Part shown: positions 1 through 7,855 of the stretch, in pieces
Numbering within the stretch: position 1 is the stretch's first letter
Layout of the letters: each line of letters starts with the position of its first letter
Program-made: the position numbers and the translations under genes
Notes under the pieces: model-generated
What the model saw: the letters and a program-made list of their open reading frames with translations, nothing else
What the model was told of the DNA's origin: nothing
Databases searched by the model: none
Assembly: GCA_023387555.1 (NCBI GenBank)
Contig: JAEWHY010000410.1
Coordinates: 1-33,517, forward strand
DNA: 33,517 bases
Direction: 5' to 3'
Source: Pseudomonadota bacterium
Lineage (GTDB): Bacteria > Pseudomonadota > Alphaproteobacteria > Rhizobiales > Xanthobacteraceae

Positions 1-756
1 GCTGAATGCATCGACATCGAGCCGAGCCTGGTCCACGCCGCCGACCGCATGGTCGGCGCCGTCCATACGCCCTCGGAGGAAACCGGTGATTGCCGGGCGC
101 TGTGCGAAGGCCTCGCCCGCGTCCTGCAATCACAGAAGTACGGCGTTTCTTTCCTGTTCGGGCGCCAGGACTTGCGATTCGTGCGAAACGGCGGACGCGC
201 GGTCAGGCTGCTCGCCGGCAACGAACCGCTCGATGCCGACCTGCACGTCATTTGCGCGGGCGTCGGCAGTGCCGCGCTCGCGCGGACTGCGGGTGTGCGG
301 CTGCCAATCTGGCCCATCCATGGCTACAGCCTGTCGTTGCCGATCGTGAACGAGAACGCGACGCCGGACCGCAGCATCACCGATTACGAAAAGAAGATCG
401 TTTATGCGCGGCTCGGCCGCACGTTGCGTGTTGCAGGCTTCGCCGAGATCAGCGGCCACGAGGTCGCGATTGATGGCAATCAGATCCGCGCGTTGCGCCG
501 GGAAGCCGAAGCCCTGTTTCCGGACGCAGGCGCATACGCGCAGGCCGCGCCCTGGGCCGGCGCGCGGCCGGCAACGCCGACCAGCGTCCCGATCATCGGC
601 CGCACCAAGCGAGACAACCTCCTTGTCAACGTGGGTCAGGGCGCGCTGGGATTTACGTTGGCCTGTGGGAGCGCCAGACTCCTTTCAGACATCGTTGCGG
701 ACCGGCCGGCCGGATTCGACGGAAACAATCTGGCGCTATCCGATTTTGCAGGCTAG
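1..756 (+). CDS. FAD-dependent D-amino-acid dehydrogenase-like oxidoreductase (DadA family), 3' part
   Basis: The window opens inside this gene: the frame is open from base 1 to the TAG at 754-756, giving 251 residues of the C-terminal part. The text fits DadA-type flavoproteins: an IEPSL motif near the start, ETGDCRALCEGLA (the GD-C motif of the substrate domain), a GYSLSLPI strand, and the closing flavin-binding stretch NVGQGALGFTLACGSARLLSDI. Family members oxidise D-amino acids or related secondary amines to keto acids, passing electrons to quinones at the inner membrane. The N-terminal Rossmann GxGxxG motif lies outside the window, so substrate and exact subfamily (DadA, glycine oxidase-like) cannot be settled. 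A LysR gene follows 65 bases downstream on the same strand and may regulate it. Confidence 0.85.
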   Translation, partial: AECIDIEPSLVHAADRMVGAVHTPSEETGDCRALCEGLARVLQSQKYGVSFLFGRQDLRFVRNGGRAVRLLAGNEPLDADLHVICAGVGSAALARTAGVRLPIWPIHGYSLSLPIVNENATPDRSITDYEKKIVYARLGRTLRVAGFAEISGHEVAIDGNQIRALRREAEALFPDAGAYAQAAPWAGARPATPTSVPIIGRTKRDNLLVNVGQGALGFTLACGSARLLSDIVADRPAGFDGNNLALSDFAG

Positions 757-821
757 CTGGACGACGCAGGGTTGGGACGTGGCAGCAGGCCGGTATCGCC
801 CCTGTCGAGGGGGAACGGGAA

Positions 822-1691
822 TTGCGGCTGCGGCACATCGAGGTCTTCAATGCGATCATGCTCACCGGCTCGATCAGCGGGGCCGCAAGGCTGTTAAATG
901 TCAGCCAGCCCGCCGTCACCAAGACGCTGCTTCATGCTGAAGATCAGCTCGGTTTCAAGCTGTTCGTGCGCCATCGCGGTCGCATCCTGCCGACCGCCGA
1001 GGCCAACACGATCTACCAGGAAACGACCAAGCTGTTCGGCTCAGTCGAAAACGTCCGGACCCTGACGAAGAATCTCAAGGCCGGCGGACAATCTGTCGTC
1101 CGGATCGGCGTGCCTCCCGCGCTTTGCTTTGAAGTCATCCCAGCCCTCCTGATCAAGCTGTTCGCCGAGGCGCCTGACACCCTTATCGAAGTGAATTCTT
1201 ACCACTACGCGGGTGCGATTAACGCCGTGCTGCGTCAGGAGGTGCAGCTTGCCGTTGGCTTCAACCCCCAGGAGCATCCGGCGCTGCGGATCGACCGTGT
1301 CGCGACCGCGCGATTCCTGGCCTGCTTTCCGAAACAGATGACCGGACCGGTGCCGGATGCGGTCGACTTCGGCTTCTTCCGCGACAAGCCGTTCATCGCG
1401 CTGAGCGGCACCGATCCGCTCGGCGCAAGCATCAAGGCCGCGTTCCGCTTCGCCGAAGTCGAGGTGCGCCTTCTCGCCGAGGTCAATACCAACGTCCTGG
1501 CGCTCCGACTGGTCGAGCAGAAGGCCGGTGTCTCGATCGTCGACGAATTCACAGCCGCCAGTGCGTCGGCAGACACGCTGGTGCGACCGCTTGATCCGGA
1601 GCTGACCTTCGAGGTTGGCGTGGTCACGCTGGCCAACGCCAACCCTTCGAATATCGTCAACCGGATACGCCAGCTTCTGGCCTGCCGCTGA
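822..1691 (+). CDS. LysR-family transcriptional regulator
   Basis: This 289-residue protein has the usual LysR length. An N-terminal winged helix-turn-helix spans residues 3-60, with AARLLNVSQPAVTKTLLHAEDQLGFKLFVR as the recognition helix and wing. It is followed by a periplasmic-binding-protein-like effector domain starting near VVRIGVPPAL. The start is a TTG at 822; it is preferred because the conserved HTH begins directly after it and a purine-rich GGGAACGGGA stretch precedes it. It lies 65 bases after the DadA-like gene and converges on the aldehyde dehydrogenase gene (63 bases between stops). LysR proteins normally act with a small-molecule co-inducer, but here the ligand and target are unknown. 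Candidates are the oxidoreductase upstream or the catabolic operon downstream. Confidence 0.9.
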   Translation: MRLRHIEVFNAIMLTGSISGAARLLNVSQPAVTKTLLHAEDQLGFKLFVRHRGRILPTAEANTIYQETTKLFGSVENVRTLTKNLKAGGQSVVRIGVPPALCFEVIPALLIKLFAEAPDTLIEVNSYHYAGAINAVLRQEVQLAVGFNPQEHPALRIDRVATARFLACFPKQMTGPVPDAVDFGFFRDKPFIALSGTDPLGASIKAAFRFAEVEVRLLAEVNTNVLALRLVEQKAGVSIVDEFTAASASADTLVRPLDPELTFEVGVVTLANANPSNIVNRIRQLLACR

Positions 1692-1754
1692 TGCGCCTCC
1701 GGAAATCCGGTCAGCCCACTTACATAATCCCGTCAAGGCTGCTGAGGGCTCCTT

Positions 1755-3182
1755 CTATTCCGGAAAACCGAGCAGAGCCTTAACCTCGAGGTATTCCTCG
1801 AAGCCGAAAACCCCGAACTCACGTCCATTGCCGGACTGCTTGTAGCCACCGAACGGCAAGCTTCGGTCAAAGAGAGCGCCGTTAAGATAGACGCGGCCAG
1901 CCCGGATGCGATTGGCGACAGTGCGTGCGCGCTTCAAGTCCTTGGACTGGACGAACCCCGCCAGTCCGAACGGCGTGCCGTTGGCAATTTCGATGGCCTC
2001 ATCCTCGGTGTCATAGGCCATGATGGAGAGCACCGGACCGAAGATTTCCTCACGCGCGATCCGCATCTGCGGCGTCACATCACCGAACACGGTCGGGCGC
2101 ACATAATATCCGCGGTTGAGTTCGGCCGGCCGGCCCAATCCACCGGCAACCAGAGTGGCCCCCTCCTCCATGCCGGACTGAATGAGATCCTGAACTTTTT
2201 CGAATTGCGTCTGGCTGACCAAAGGTCCCATGGTGGATGCGGGATCAAGCGGATCTCCGAGCCGGATGGTTCCGACCGCCTCGCGCGCCGCCTCGAACGC
2301 CGCCTCGCGTTGCGCCCGCGGAATCAGCATGCGTGTGGGAGACTGGCAATTCTGGCCGGCATTCGTGTAACACGCATGAACGCCCTCGATCACTGCGGAC
2401 TTCAGGTCGGCATCCGGAAGGATGATGTTGGCGGATTTGCCGCCGAGTTCCTGCGCGACACGCTTGACCGTGTCCGCGGCAAGCTTTGCGACCCTGACAC
2501 CGGCCGTCGTAGAACCGGTGAAGGACACCATGTCGATCTCCGGATGCGCCGCGATCGCCTCGCCCACGATGGGGCCGTCACCATTCACGAGATTGAACAC
2601 GCCCGGTGGTAAGCCGGCCTCATGCACGATTTCCGCAAACAGCATTGCACTGAGCGGTGCGATCTCGCTCGGCTTGAGGACCACGGTGCAGCCAGTCGCG
2701 AGCGCAGGCGCAACCTTTGAGGCGACCTGATTCAACGGCCAGTTCCACGGCGTAATCAGGCCGCAGACGCCGATCGGTTCACGGCGGATGATCCCCGCCC
2801 CCATCCGCTCCTCGAAGCGGTACTGCGCGAGAACACGCGCGGCCTCTTCGAAGTGGAACAGCGCAACCGTCGCCTGACGCTGGGTTGCGAAAGTGATGGG
2901 AGCGCCCATTTCGAGGGTCATCATGCGCGCCAGTTCCGGCAGGCGCGCCTTGAAGCCTTCGATGATCCTGTGCAGCCAGAAAAGGCGCTGTTCCACGCTC
3001 TCCTCGGAATAGGTCGCGAATGCACGGCGCGCCGCCCTGGCGGCACGGTCAACATCCTCCGCAGTGCCGAGGCTGATCTTCGCGAATGTCTCCTCGGTCG
3101 CGGGATTGACGATCCCGAACGGCGTTGATGACTTAGCTGGGTCGACCCAGGCGCCGTCGATGTAGAATCTCAGCTTGTCCAT
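1755..3182 (-). CDS. NAD(P)-dependent aldehyde dehydrogenase
   Basis: This 475-residue protein is full length for the ALDH superfamily. Catalytic elements are visible: TPWNWP with the oxyanion Asn near residue 147, VVLKPSE with the cofactor-binding Lys170, FTGSTTAG, QELGGKS with the general base Glu245, the nucleophile Cys279 in NAGQNCQSPTR, and EEIFGPV near the C-terminus. It oxidises an aldehyde to a carboxylic acid in the cytoplasm. It is the last gene of the minus-strand run iclR-BKACE-TctC-SDR-ALDH, 53 bases behind the SDR, so it probably oxidises an aldehyde made in that pathway. GGGAAA lies just before the ATG. The substrate cannot be inferred from sequence; betaine-aldehyde, vanillin and semialdehyde dehydrogenases all share these motifs. 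Confidence 0.93.
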   Translation of the reverse strand: MDKLRFYIDGAWVDPAKSSTPFGIVNPATEETFAKISLGTAEDVDRAARAARRAFATYSEESVEQRLFWLHRIIEGFKARLPELARMMTLEMGAPITFATQRQATVALFHFEEAARVLAQYRFEERMGAGIIRREPIGVCGLITPWNWPLNQVASKVAPALATGCTVVLKPSEIAPLSAMLFAEIVHEAGLPPGVFNLVNGDGPIVGEAIAAHPEIDMVSFTGSTTAGVRVAKLAADTVKRVAQELGGKSANIILPDADLKSAVIEGVHACYTNAGQNCQSPTRMLIPRAQREAAFEAAREAVGTIRLGDPLDPASTMGPLVSQTQFEKVQDLIQSGMEEGATLVAGGLGRPAELNRGYYVRPTVFGDVTPQMRIAREEIFGPVLSIMAYDTEDEAIEIANGTPFGLAGFVQSKDLKRARTVANRIRAGRVYLNGALFDRSLPFGGYKQSGNGREFGVFGFEEYLEVKALLGFPE

Positions 3183-3235
3183 CGTTTCCCGGTCCGTCAG
3201 CGCTGAATTTTCAGCACAAAATACCTGTGCTCTGT

Positions 3236-3997
3236 CTAGAGATGTCGGCCTTCATCCACCGGCACCACGATGCCCGTCGAACTGGTCAGGTTGACGATGC
3301 ATGCGATGATTGCTCTCGCGACATCGTCAGGCATCGTGACGCGACCGAGCGGCAGCTTCTCGGCAACCCTCTGCAATTGTTCGCGGGTGCGACCGGGAAC
3401 GAAATCCGTATCCACGCCGGCTGGCGAGACCGAGAACACGCGGATCTTCGGTGCAAGCACTTTCGCCAGCGCGGTCGTCAGCGCATCGACCCCCGCCTTC
3501 GCGGCAAGATAGGCGAGGCTGCTGCCGGTCCCGGTGCGCGCTGCGATCGATGAAACATTCACGATGGCCGATCCGCTGCCGCGCTCCAGCAAGGGACGGA
3601 ACGCCCGCACCATGGCGAACGGGCCGCGCAGATTGATCGTGACGGTCCGATCGAAGATGTCGTCGGTCAGCGCGTCGAGATTCGCAGCCGGCACCGGTGT
3701 GGTCGCGCCTCCGCAATTGACCAGCGCATCGAGTTGCCCAAACATTTCGCCCACTGCGGCAGCAGCTTCGGCGACGGACGCCGCATCATCGATCGCGATC
3801 CGCATTGCGATGTGGCCAGCGCCCTGCAGCCCGGCGACGGTCTCCTCTGCCTGCTCCGGCCGGCTGTTGTAGCCGACCACGACCGTGGAGCCGAGCGCGG
3901 CCAGACGCGCCGCGGTCGCCCTTCCGATCCCGCTGCCGCCTCCTGTGACAAGCGCAACTTTCGGAATGGACAGCGCAGGAACATCGATAACCGTCAT
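3236..3997 (-). CDS. Short-chain dehydrogenase/reductase (SDR)
   Basis: A 253-residue classical SDR. It has a Rossmann dinucleotide motif TGGGSGIG at residues 18-25, NCGG at 94-97, the catalytic Ser150 in NVSSIA, and the YxxxK pair Tyr163/Lys167 in LAYLAAK. A C-terminal GIVVPVDEG stretch is typical of FabG-like members. It interconverts a hydroxyl and a carbonyl with NAD(P)H. A good ribosome-binding site (GGAAGAGAA) precedes the ATG at 3997. The gene sits 22 bases downstream of the TctC stop and 53 bases upstream of the aldehyde dehydrogenase, so it is almost certainly co-transcribed with both. A dehydrogenation step that gives the beta-keto acid used by the neighbouring BKACE enzyme is one attractive role, but this is inference. 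Confidence 0.92.
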   Translation of the reverse strand: MTVIDVPALSIPKVALVTGGGSGIGRATAARLAALGSTVVVGYNSRPEQAEETVAGLQGAGHIAMRIAIDDAASVAEAAAAVGEMFGQLDALVNCGGATTPVPAANLDALTDDIFDRTVTINLRGPFAMVRAFRPLLERGSGSAIVNVSSIAARTGTGSSLAYLAAKAGVDALTTALAKVLAPKIRVFSVSPAGVDTDFVPGRTREQLQRVAEKLPLGRVTMPDDVARAIIACIVNLTSSTGIVVPVDEGRHL

Positions 3998-4019
3998 ACG
4001 AAGCGTTCTCTTCCTTTTT

Positions 4020-4988
4020 CTACATTGCGATCTTCGCAGACTCGATCACCGGCCGCCACTTGTTCAATTCATCAGCGATGAACGCCTTGAGAACCTCCGG
4101 AGATCCGCCGACAGCCTGCAAGGCATTCTGCTCAAGGACGGTTTTGCCCTTGTCGCTCTTGAGAAACTCGTTCACCAGGGCGTTCACCTTGCTCACGATG
4201 TCGGGTGGCGTTCCGGTCGGCGCGACGACCGCATACCATGCCGTCGCCTCAAGGCCCTTGAGACCGGCTTCCTGAACAGTCGGCGTATCAGGCAGCTGGG
4301 TGGCGCGTTCGGACGTCGTCACGGCGAGCGCGAGAATCTTGCCGCCGATAACCTGCGGCACATAGGTCGGCATGAAATCCATGGCGAGATCCACCTGCCC
4401 CGCCATCAGGTCCGTGGTCAGCGGCGCGGAGCCCCGGTAGGGCACATTGGTCATCTTCACGTCGGCAAACTGCTGGACCAGTTCGGACGTGATGTGGCCG
4501 AGCGTCCCGTTGCCCGGGTGGCCGACATTCACCTTCCCTGGATTCTGCTTTGCGTAGGCGATCAGTTCCCCGAACGTCTTTGCCGGAAAATTGGCCCTCG
4601 CGGCAATGATCAGCGGTGACTTGGCGGCAAGAATGACAGGGATGAAATCCCGATCGGAATCGTAGTTCAGCCCCTTGTACATGAGCTTGTTGATCGCGAT
4701 CGGCGCCGGTGTCCCGAACAGGAACGTATAGCCATCCGGCGCAGCCTTGGCGACCGCACTGCCGCCGATATTGCCGCCAGCCCCCGTGCGGTTCTCGACG
4801 ATGAACTGCTTGCCGAGCTTCTCGCTCATCGTCGTGGCGACAGCGCGTGCAAGCGTATCGACCGCGGCGCCCGCCGGGAACGGCACGATGAATGTGACCG
4901 GACGGGACGGCCATTCCTGCGCAGCGGCTGGCTGCGATGACGCAAAGGCAAGCGTCAGGCCGAAGAGGCCAATCAATAAAGGACGCAT
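4020..4988 (-). CDS. Tripartite tricarboxylate transporter solute-binding protein (TctC/Bug family)
   Basis: A 322-residue periplasmic binding protein. A Sec signal peptide (hydrophobic LLIGLFGLTLAFA, cleavage probably after AAA at residue 23) precedes the mature start QEWPSRPVTFIVPFPAGAAVD. Bug-family signatures include ENRTGAGGNIG, AAPDGYTFLFG and a C-terminal VVAPTGTPPDIVSKVN. The Bug fold binds a carboxylated ligand through two water-mediated contacts and delivers it to TctAB membrane subunits. No TctA or TctB gene is in the window, so this is an orphan binding protein that must use a remote permease, the nearby SLC13-like permease, or act in sensing. GGAGGAAAC lies five bases before the ATG. 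It sits between the BKACE and SDR genes, which suggests that it captures the pathway substrate. Confidence 0.93.
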   Translation of the reverse strand: MRPLLIGLFGLTLAFASSQPAAAQEWPSRPVTFIVPFPAGAAVDTLARAVATTMSEKLGKQFIVENRTGAGGNIGGSAVAKAAPDGYTFLFGTPAPIAINKLMYKGLNYDSDRDFIPVILAAKSPLIIAARANFPAKTFGELIAYAKQNPGKVNVGHPGNGTLGHITSELVQQFADVKMTNVPYRGSAPLTTDLMAGQVDLAMDFMPTYVPQVIGGKILALAVTTSERATQLPDTPTVQEAGLKGLEATAWYAVVAPTGTPPDIVSKVNALVNEFLKSDKGKTVLEQNALQAVGGSPEVLKAFIADELNKWRPVIESAKIAM

Positions 4989-5067
4989 GTTTCCTCCAAT
5001 TTTTTGAGCGCAATTCCGCGCGTGTCGTTCTGCTTGCAGTTATCGTCTTCAGATCGGCAGTGCCCGT

Positions 5068-5946
5068 TCATGCTGGCAGCGAGAGCATTTCGCGGGCCTC
5101 TCGCGCTGTAGCGATTTCCCCGCCGAGACTTTCCACAATCGTGCGCGCCTTGCTGACCATCTCCGCGTTGGAGGATGCCAGGACGCCCTTGTTCAGGTAG
5201 ACCGCGTCTTCGAGCCCGACGCGGATATGCCCACCGGCGAGATACGACTGCGCGACCATCGGAAAGGCCATGCGGCCGGTGCCGAACGCCGTCCAGAGGC
5301 TGCCGGGCGGCAGAAGCCCGCGCGCGTAAAGCACGGTCTCCGGTGAGGGCTGAAAGCCGTATTTCACGCCACTGACGATGCAACACAGGATCGGCGCATC
5401 GAGCGTCCCGTCCTTGATCAGGTCGCGACACAGGGCGATATCGCCGGAATCGAACAGCTCGATCTCCGGCCTCACACGCGCTTGACGTATGACGGCCGCC
5501 ATCCGGCGCACGTTGCCTGGCGTGTTGATCACGACTTCCTTTCCGGAATTCATGGTGTTCAGATCGAGCGTGCAGATATCGGGCTTGAGGATCGGAATAT
5601 GTGCGACGCGGTTCTCCGGCCGCATGAGCGTCGTGCCGGGACCTGCGAGCTTCGGGTCCTCCGGATCGGGCGAATAGCGGCCACCCGGTCCGGTCGTGAT
5701 GTTGAGGATGATCTGGCGGTTCCGCGCGCGAATGCGATCGACGACATCGCGATAGTATTCCAGTTCCATGGATGGACGACCGGTCTTCGGCTCGCGCACA
5801 TGGATATGCACCACGGCCGCACCCGCCTCCGCTGCGCCAAGACTGGCGTCTGCAATCTGCTCAGGCGTAATCGGCAGATGCGGCGTCATCTCCGGCGTCG
5901 TCTGATTGCCGGTGACGGCGCATGTGATGATGACACGCGATTGCAT
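5068..5946 (-). CDS. BKACE-family beta-keto acid cleavage enzyme (DUF849)
   Basis: This 292-residue protein matches the beta-keto acid cleavage enzyme family, whose founding member is 3-keto-5-aminohexanoate cleavage enzyme. The family are Zn-dependent TIM barrels that react a beta-keto acid with acetyl-CoA to give acetoacetate and a new acyl-CoA. Visible features are an N-terminal VIITCAVTG strand, the zinc pair His47/His49 in VVHIHVREPKTGRPS, NITTGPGG, and HIRVGLEDAVYL carrying the third zinc ligand Glu near the C-terminus. The founding lysine-fermentation substrate is unlikely here because no other genes of that pathway are present; the residues that set specificity cannot be assigned by eye. 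It is separated from iclR by 151 bases that contain a palindromic operator, so it probably has its own regulated promoter. GAGGAAA lies 13 bases before the ATG. Confidence 0.9.
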   Translation of the reverse strand: MQSRVIITCAVTGNQTTPEMTPHLPITPEQIADASLGAAEAGAAVVHIHVREPKTGRPSMELEYYRDVVDRIRARNRQIILNITTGPGGRYSPDPEDPKLAGPGTTLMRPENRVAHIPILKPDICTLDLNTMNSGKEVVINTPGNVRRMAAVIRQARVRPEIELFDSGDIALCRDLIKDGTLDAPILCCIVSGVKYGFQPSPETVLYARGLLPPGSLWTAFGTGRMAFPMVAQSYLAGGHIRVGLEDAVYLNKGVLASSNAEMVSKARTIVESLGGEIATAREAREMLSLPA

Positions 5947-6053
5947 CGGCTGGGCCGTTTCCTCGGAAGATCTTCTGCTGCCGCGCTGTGCGGCTTCTTG
6001 TCGGTTTTTTTTCTTAGGATGGAAGCGCCAGGCGATGCGCGCAGAATGTATCC

Positions 6054-6074
6054 GCGTTCCGCGATACGGAATGC
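6054..6074 (-). promoter_or_regulatory. Palindromic operator upstream of BKACE (probable IclR site 1)
   Basis: Read on the minus strand this is GCATTCC, seven bases, GGAACGC, with a 15-base core TTCCGTATCGCGGAA (6057-6071). It matches the site at 6930-6950 at 17 of 21 positions. It lies 107 bases before the BKACE start and behind iclR. Palindromes with TTCCGC half sites and a short centre are usual for IclR-family regulators, so the adjacent IclR is the obvious binder. That assignment is inference. Confidence 0.6.
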
Positions 6075-6097
6075 AGAATCCGTTCAGGACGGTCCGC

Positions 6098-6898
6098 TCA
6101 ATGCGGATCCTTGTCCGGCGCGCCGCCCTGCCTGAGCAAAACGACGCTGGTCTGGATGTTCTTGGCCATCTCCTTCAGCGCGGGCACATAGCGATCGATG
6201 GCTGCCGCCTTCGGGACCGCCGATGTGAAAAAGGTGACGCCGACGGTCGCGAGCACTTTCCGTCCCAGCGTGACGGGCACCGCGATGGTCGAGGACGACT
6301 TCGGCTCGACCATGGGCGAACGGTCGGCAAAGCCCGCCCTCTTGATCATGGCCAGTTGCGTCAGCGCCGCATCCCGGTCGCGCGCCGCCGCGTCCTCCGG
6401 ATCGTGTGAGACCGAGAGCATGTCCAGCAGAAGATTGCGCTCGCCGGAAGGACAAAACGCGATATAGGCGCGCCCCAAAGCGCGCGTCATCAATTGCAGG
6501 CGGTTGTTGATGGTGGCGTGAAACGGCGAGACCGGACTGTCCGGAATGGTGCTGAAGCGCACCGCAACGGCGCTGCCATCGAGCACGGCCACTGCGACCG
6601 GCCATTGATACTTGCGCGTGAAGGCGATGGCCCAGGGCCGTGCCGCCTCGACCACCAGAGGATCACCGTGGAAACCGGCGCTCAGCGAGCGGACCAGTGA
6701 AGTCACCTGATAGCCGCCCTGCCGGCGATCGTTCACCACGTATCCGAGCGAGATAAGGGTATCCAGAAGCCGCACGATCGTGGGCTTCGGCAAGCCGGTC
6801 ACCTGATGCAGATGGTGCACCGAACTGACCCGCTGCCGGTTGAGTTCGTGAAGGAGGCCGAAGGCCCGACGAACGGATTCGACCAGAACCTCAGCCAT
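6098..6898 (-). CDS. IclR-family transcriptional regulator
   Basis: A 266-residue protein of normal IclR length. The N-terminal winged HTH spans about residues 5-70 (FGLLHELNRQRVSSVHHLHQVTGLPKPTIVRLLDTLISLGYV). It is followed by the GAF-like effector domain, with ATINNRLQLMTRALGRAYIAF and a C-terminal IAVPVTLGRKVLATVGVTFFTSAVPK typical of the family. It is transcribed divergently from the aldolase gene, and a 21-base palindrome sits 32-52 bases upstream of its start, as expected for autoregulation. A second copy of that palindrome precedes the BKACE gene immediately downstream. It probably controls both arms of the catabolic cluster in response to a pathway acid. No clear ribosome-binding site precedes the ATG. 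Confidence 0.93.
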   Translation of the reverse strand: MAEVLVESVRRAFGLLHELNRQRVSSVHHLHQVTGLPKPTIVRLLDTLISLGYVVNDRRQGGYQVTSLVRSLSAGFHGDPLVVEAARPWAIAFTRKYQWPVAVAVLDGSAVAVRFSTIPDSPVSPFHATINNRLQLMTRALGRAYIAFCPSGERNLLLDMLSVSHDPEDAAARDRDAALTQLAMIKRAGFADRSPMVEPKSSSTIAVPVTLGRKVLATVGVTFFTSAVPKAAAIDRYVPALKEMAKNIQTSVVLLRQGGAPDKDPH

Positions 6899-6929
6899 GG
6901 ATCATGTCGGTGAGCATGCTGCGCCTTTC

Positions 6930-6950
6930 GCATTCCACATTGCGGAATGC
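6930..6950 (+). promoter_or_regulatory. Palindromic operator in the iclR-aldolase divergent region (probable IclR site 2)
   Basis: A 21-base palindrome with perfect seven-base arms GCATTCC (6930-6936) and GGAATGC (6944-6950) around ACATTGC. The core TTCCACATTGCGGAA is at 6933-6947. It lies between the iclR start (6898) and the aldolase start (7034), so one bound dimer or tetramer could act on both promoters. It has the same orientation relative to the aldolase arm as site 1 has relative to BKACE. Confidence 0.65.
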
Positions 6951-7033
6951 TCGAAGGCGATAGTGGCGTTTGGGCCCGCCGTTTGCAACCTGCATCGGCG
7001 GCCCGAAGGCCGAACAGGATCCGACCCGTGACA

Positions 7034-7813
7034 ATGCCAGACCGCCCTTCTCCGTCCGACTTTCGCCGGCGCTTTTCCGCCGGCGAGCAACTGGTCGGAA
7101 CCTTCATCAAGACGCCCACGAGCCATGCAATCGAAATTCTGGGGGATCTCGGCTTCGACTTCGTCGTCATCGACGAGGAGCATGCGCCTTTCAATCGCGA
7201 GTCCATTGATCTCGCGCTGCTGGCAGCAAAGGCCAGCGGCACAGCCGGGATCGTGCGCGTTCCCGACTCCGGGCCGGCCGGCATCCTTTCGGCGCTGGAT
7301 TGCGGGGCGACGGGCGTTCTCGTTCCGCACGTCGCCACCGTCGAAATCGCCCGCAGCGTCGCCGCGGCCAGCCGTTATCGTGGTGGCAATCGAGGCTATT
7401 CCGGCTCGACCCGCGCCGGGCGCTATGGCGGCGCGTCAGTCTGGACCACGGTCGATGCCGCCGACACGCAGACCGCGGTCATCGCGATGATCGAGGATCC
7501 GCAGGCGATCGAGAATATCGACGCGATCGTTGCGGTGGACGGCATCGACGGGGTCTTCATCGGACGGGGCGACCTCACGGTCGCATACGGCGCACCGTCC
7601 AATACCGCTCCCGTCATCCAGGATTCCGTCGAGCGCATCACCAAAGCCGCGCGCGCGGCCGGAAAGCCGGTCTGCGTCATGGTCAATTCGGCGGACGAGG
7701 CCGAGGGCTTTCGGCAACTCGGCGCCAGCGCCTTCATCGTTTCATCGGACCAGGGCTTCATGCGCCGCGCCGCCGCGCAGGCACTCAAGGACTTCACCGG
7801 ACCAACGACCTGA
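7034..7813 (+). CDS. HpcH/HpaI-type aldolase/lyase
   Basis: A 259-residue class II pyruvate-aldolase-like TIM barrel. Evidence is the opening GTFIKTPTSHAIEILGDLGFDFVVIDEEHAPFN (catalytic His in DEEH), the barrel strands GIVRVPDSGPAGILSALDCGATGVLVPHV, a metal-ligand Glu in AMIEDPQA, and a second ligand Asp in GVFIGRGDLTVAYG. Relatives include HpaI (4-hydroxy-2-oxoheptanedioate aldolase) and 2-keto-3-deoxy sugar-acid aldolases, which split 2-keto-4-hydroxy acids into pyruvate and an aldehyde. The start was placed at ATG 7034; an in-frame GTG at 7028 has a better-spaced AGGA and is an alternative. It is the first gene of the plus-strand arm, 83 bases downstream of the palindromic operator and 42 bases before the cupin gene. 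The aldehyde product would suit the aldehyde dehydrogenase of the opposite arm (inference). Confidence 0.92.
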   Translation: MPDRPSPSDFRRRFSAGEQLVGTFIKTPTSHAIEILGDLGFDFVVIDEEHAPFNRESIDLALLAAKASGTAGIVRVPDSGPAGILSALDCGATGVLVPHVATVEIARSVAAASRYRGGNRGYSGSTRAGRYGGASVWTTVDAADTQTAVIAMIEDPQAIENIDAIVAVDGIDGVFIGRGDLTVAYGAPSNTAPVIQDSVERITKAARAAGKPVCVMVNSADEAEGFRQLGASAFIVSSDQGFMRRAAAQALKDFTGPTT

Positions 7814-7855
7814 AACAAGCCGGGCAGCAAGCCGCTGCGACCCCGGGAGGAAAGC

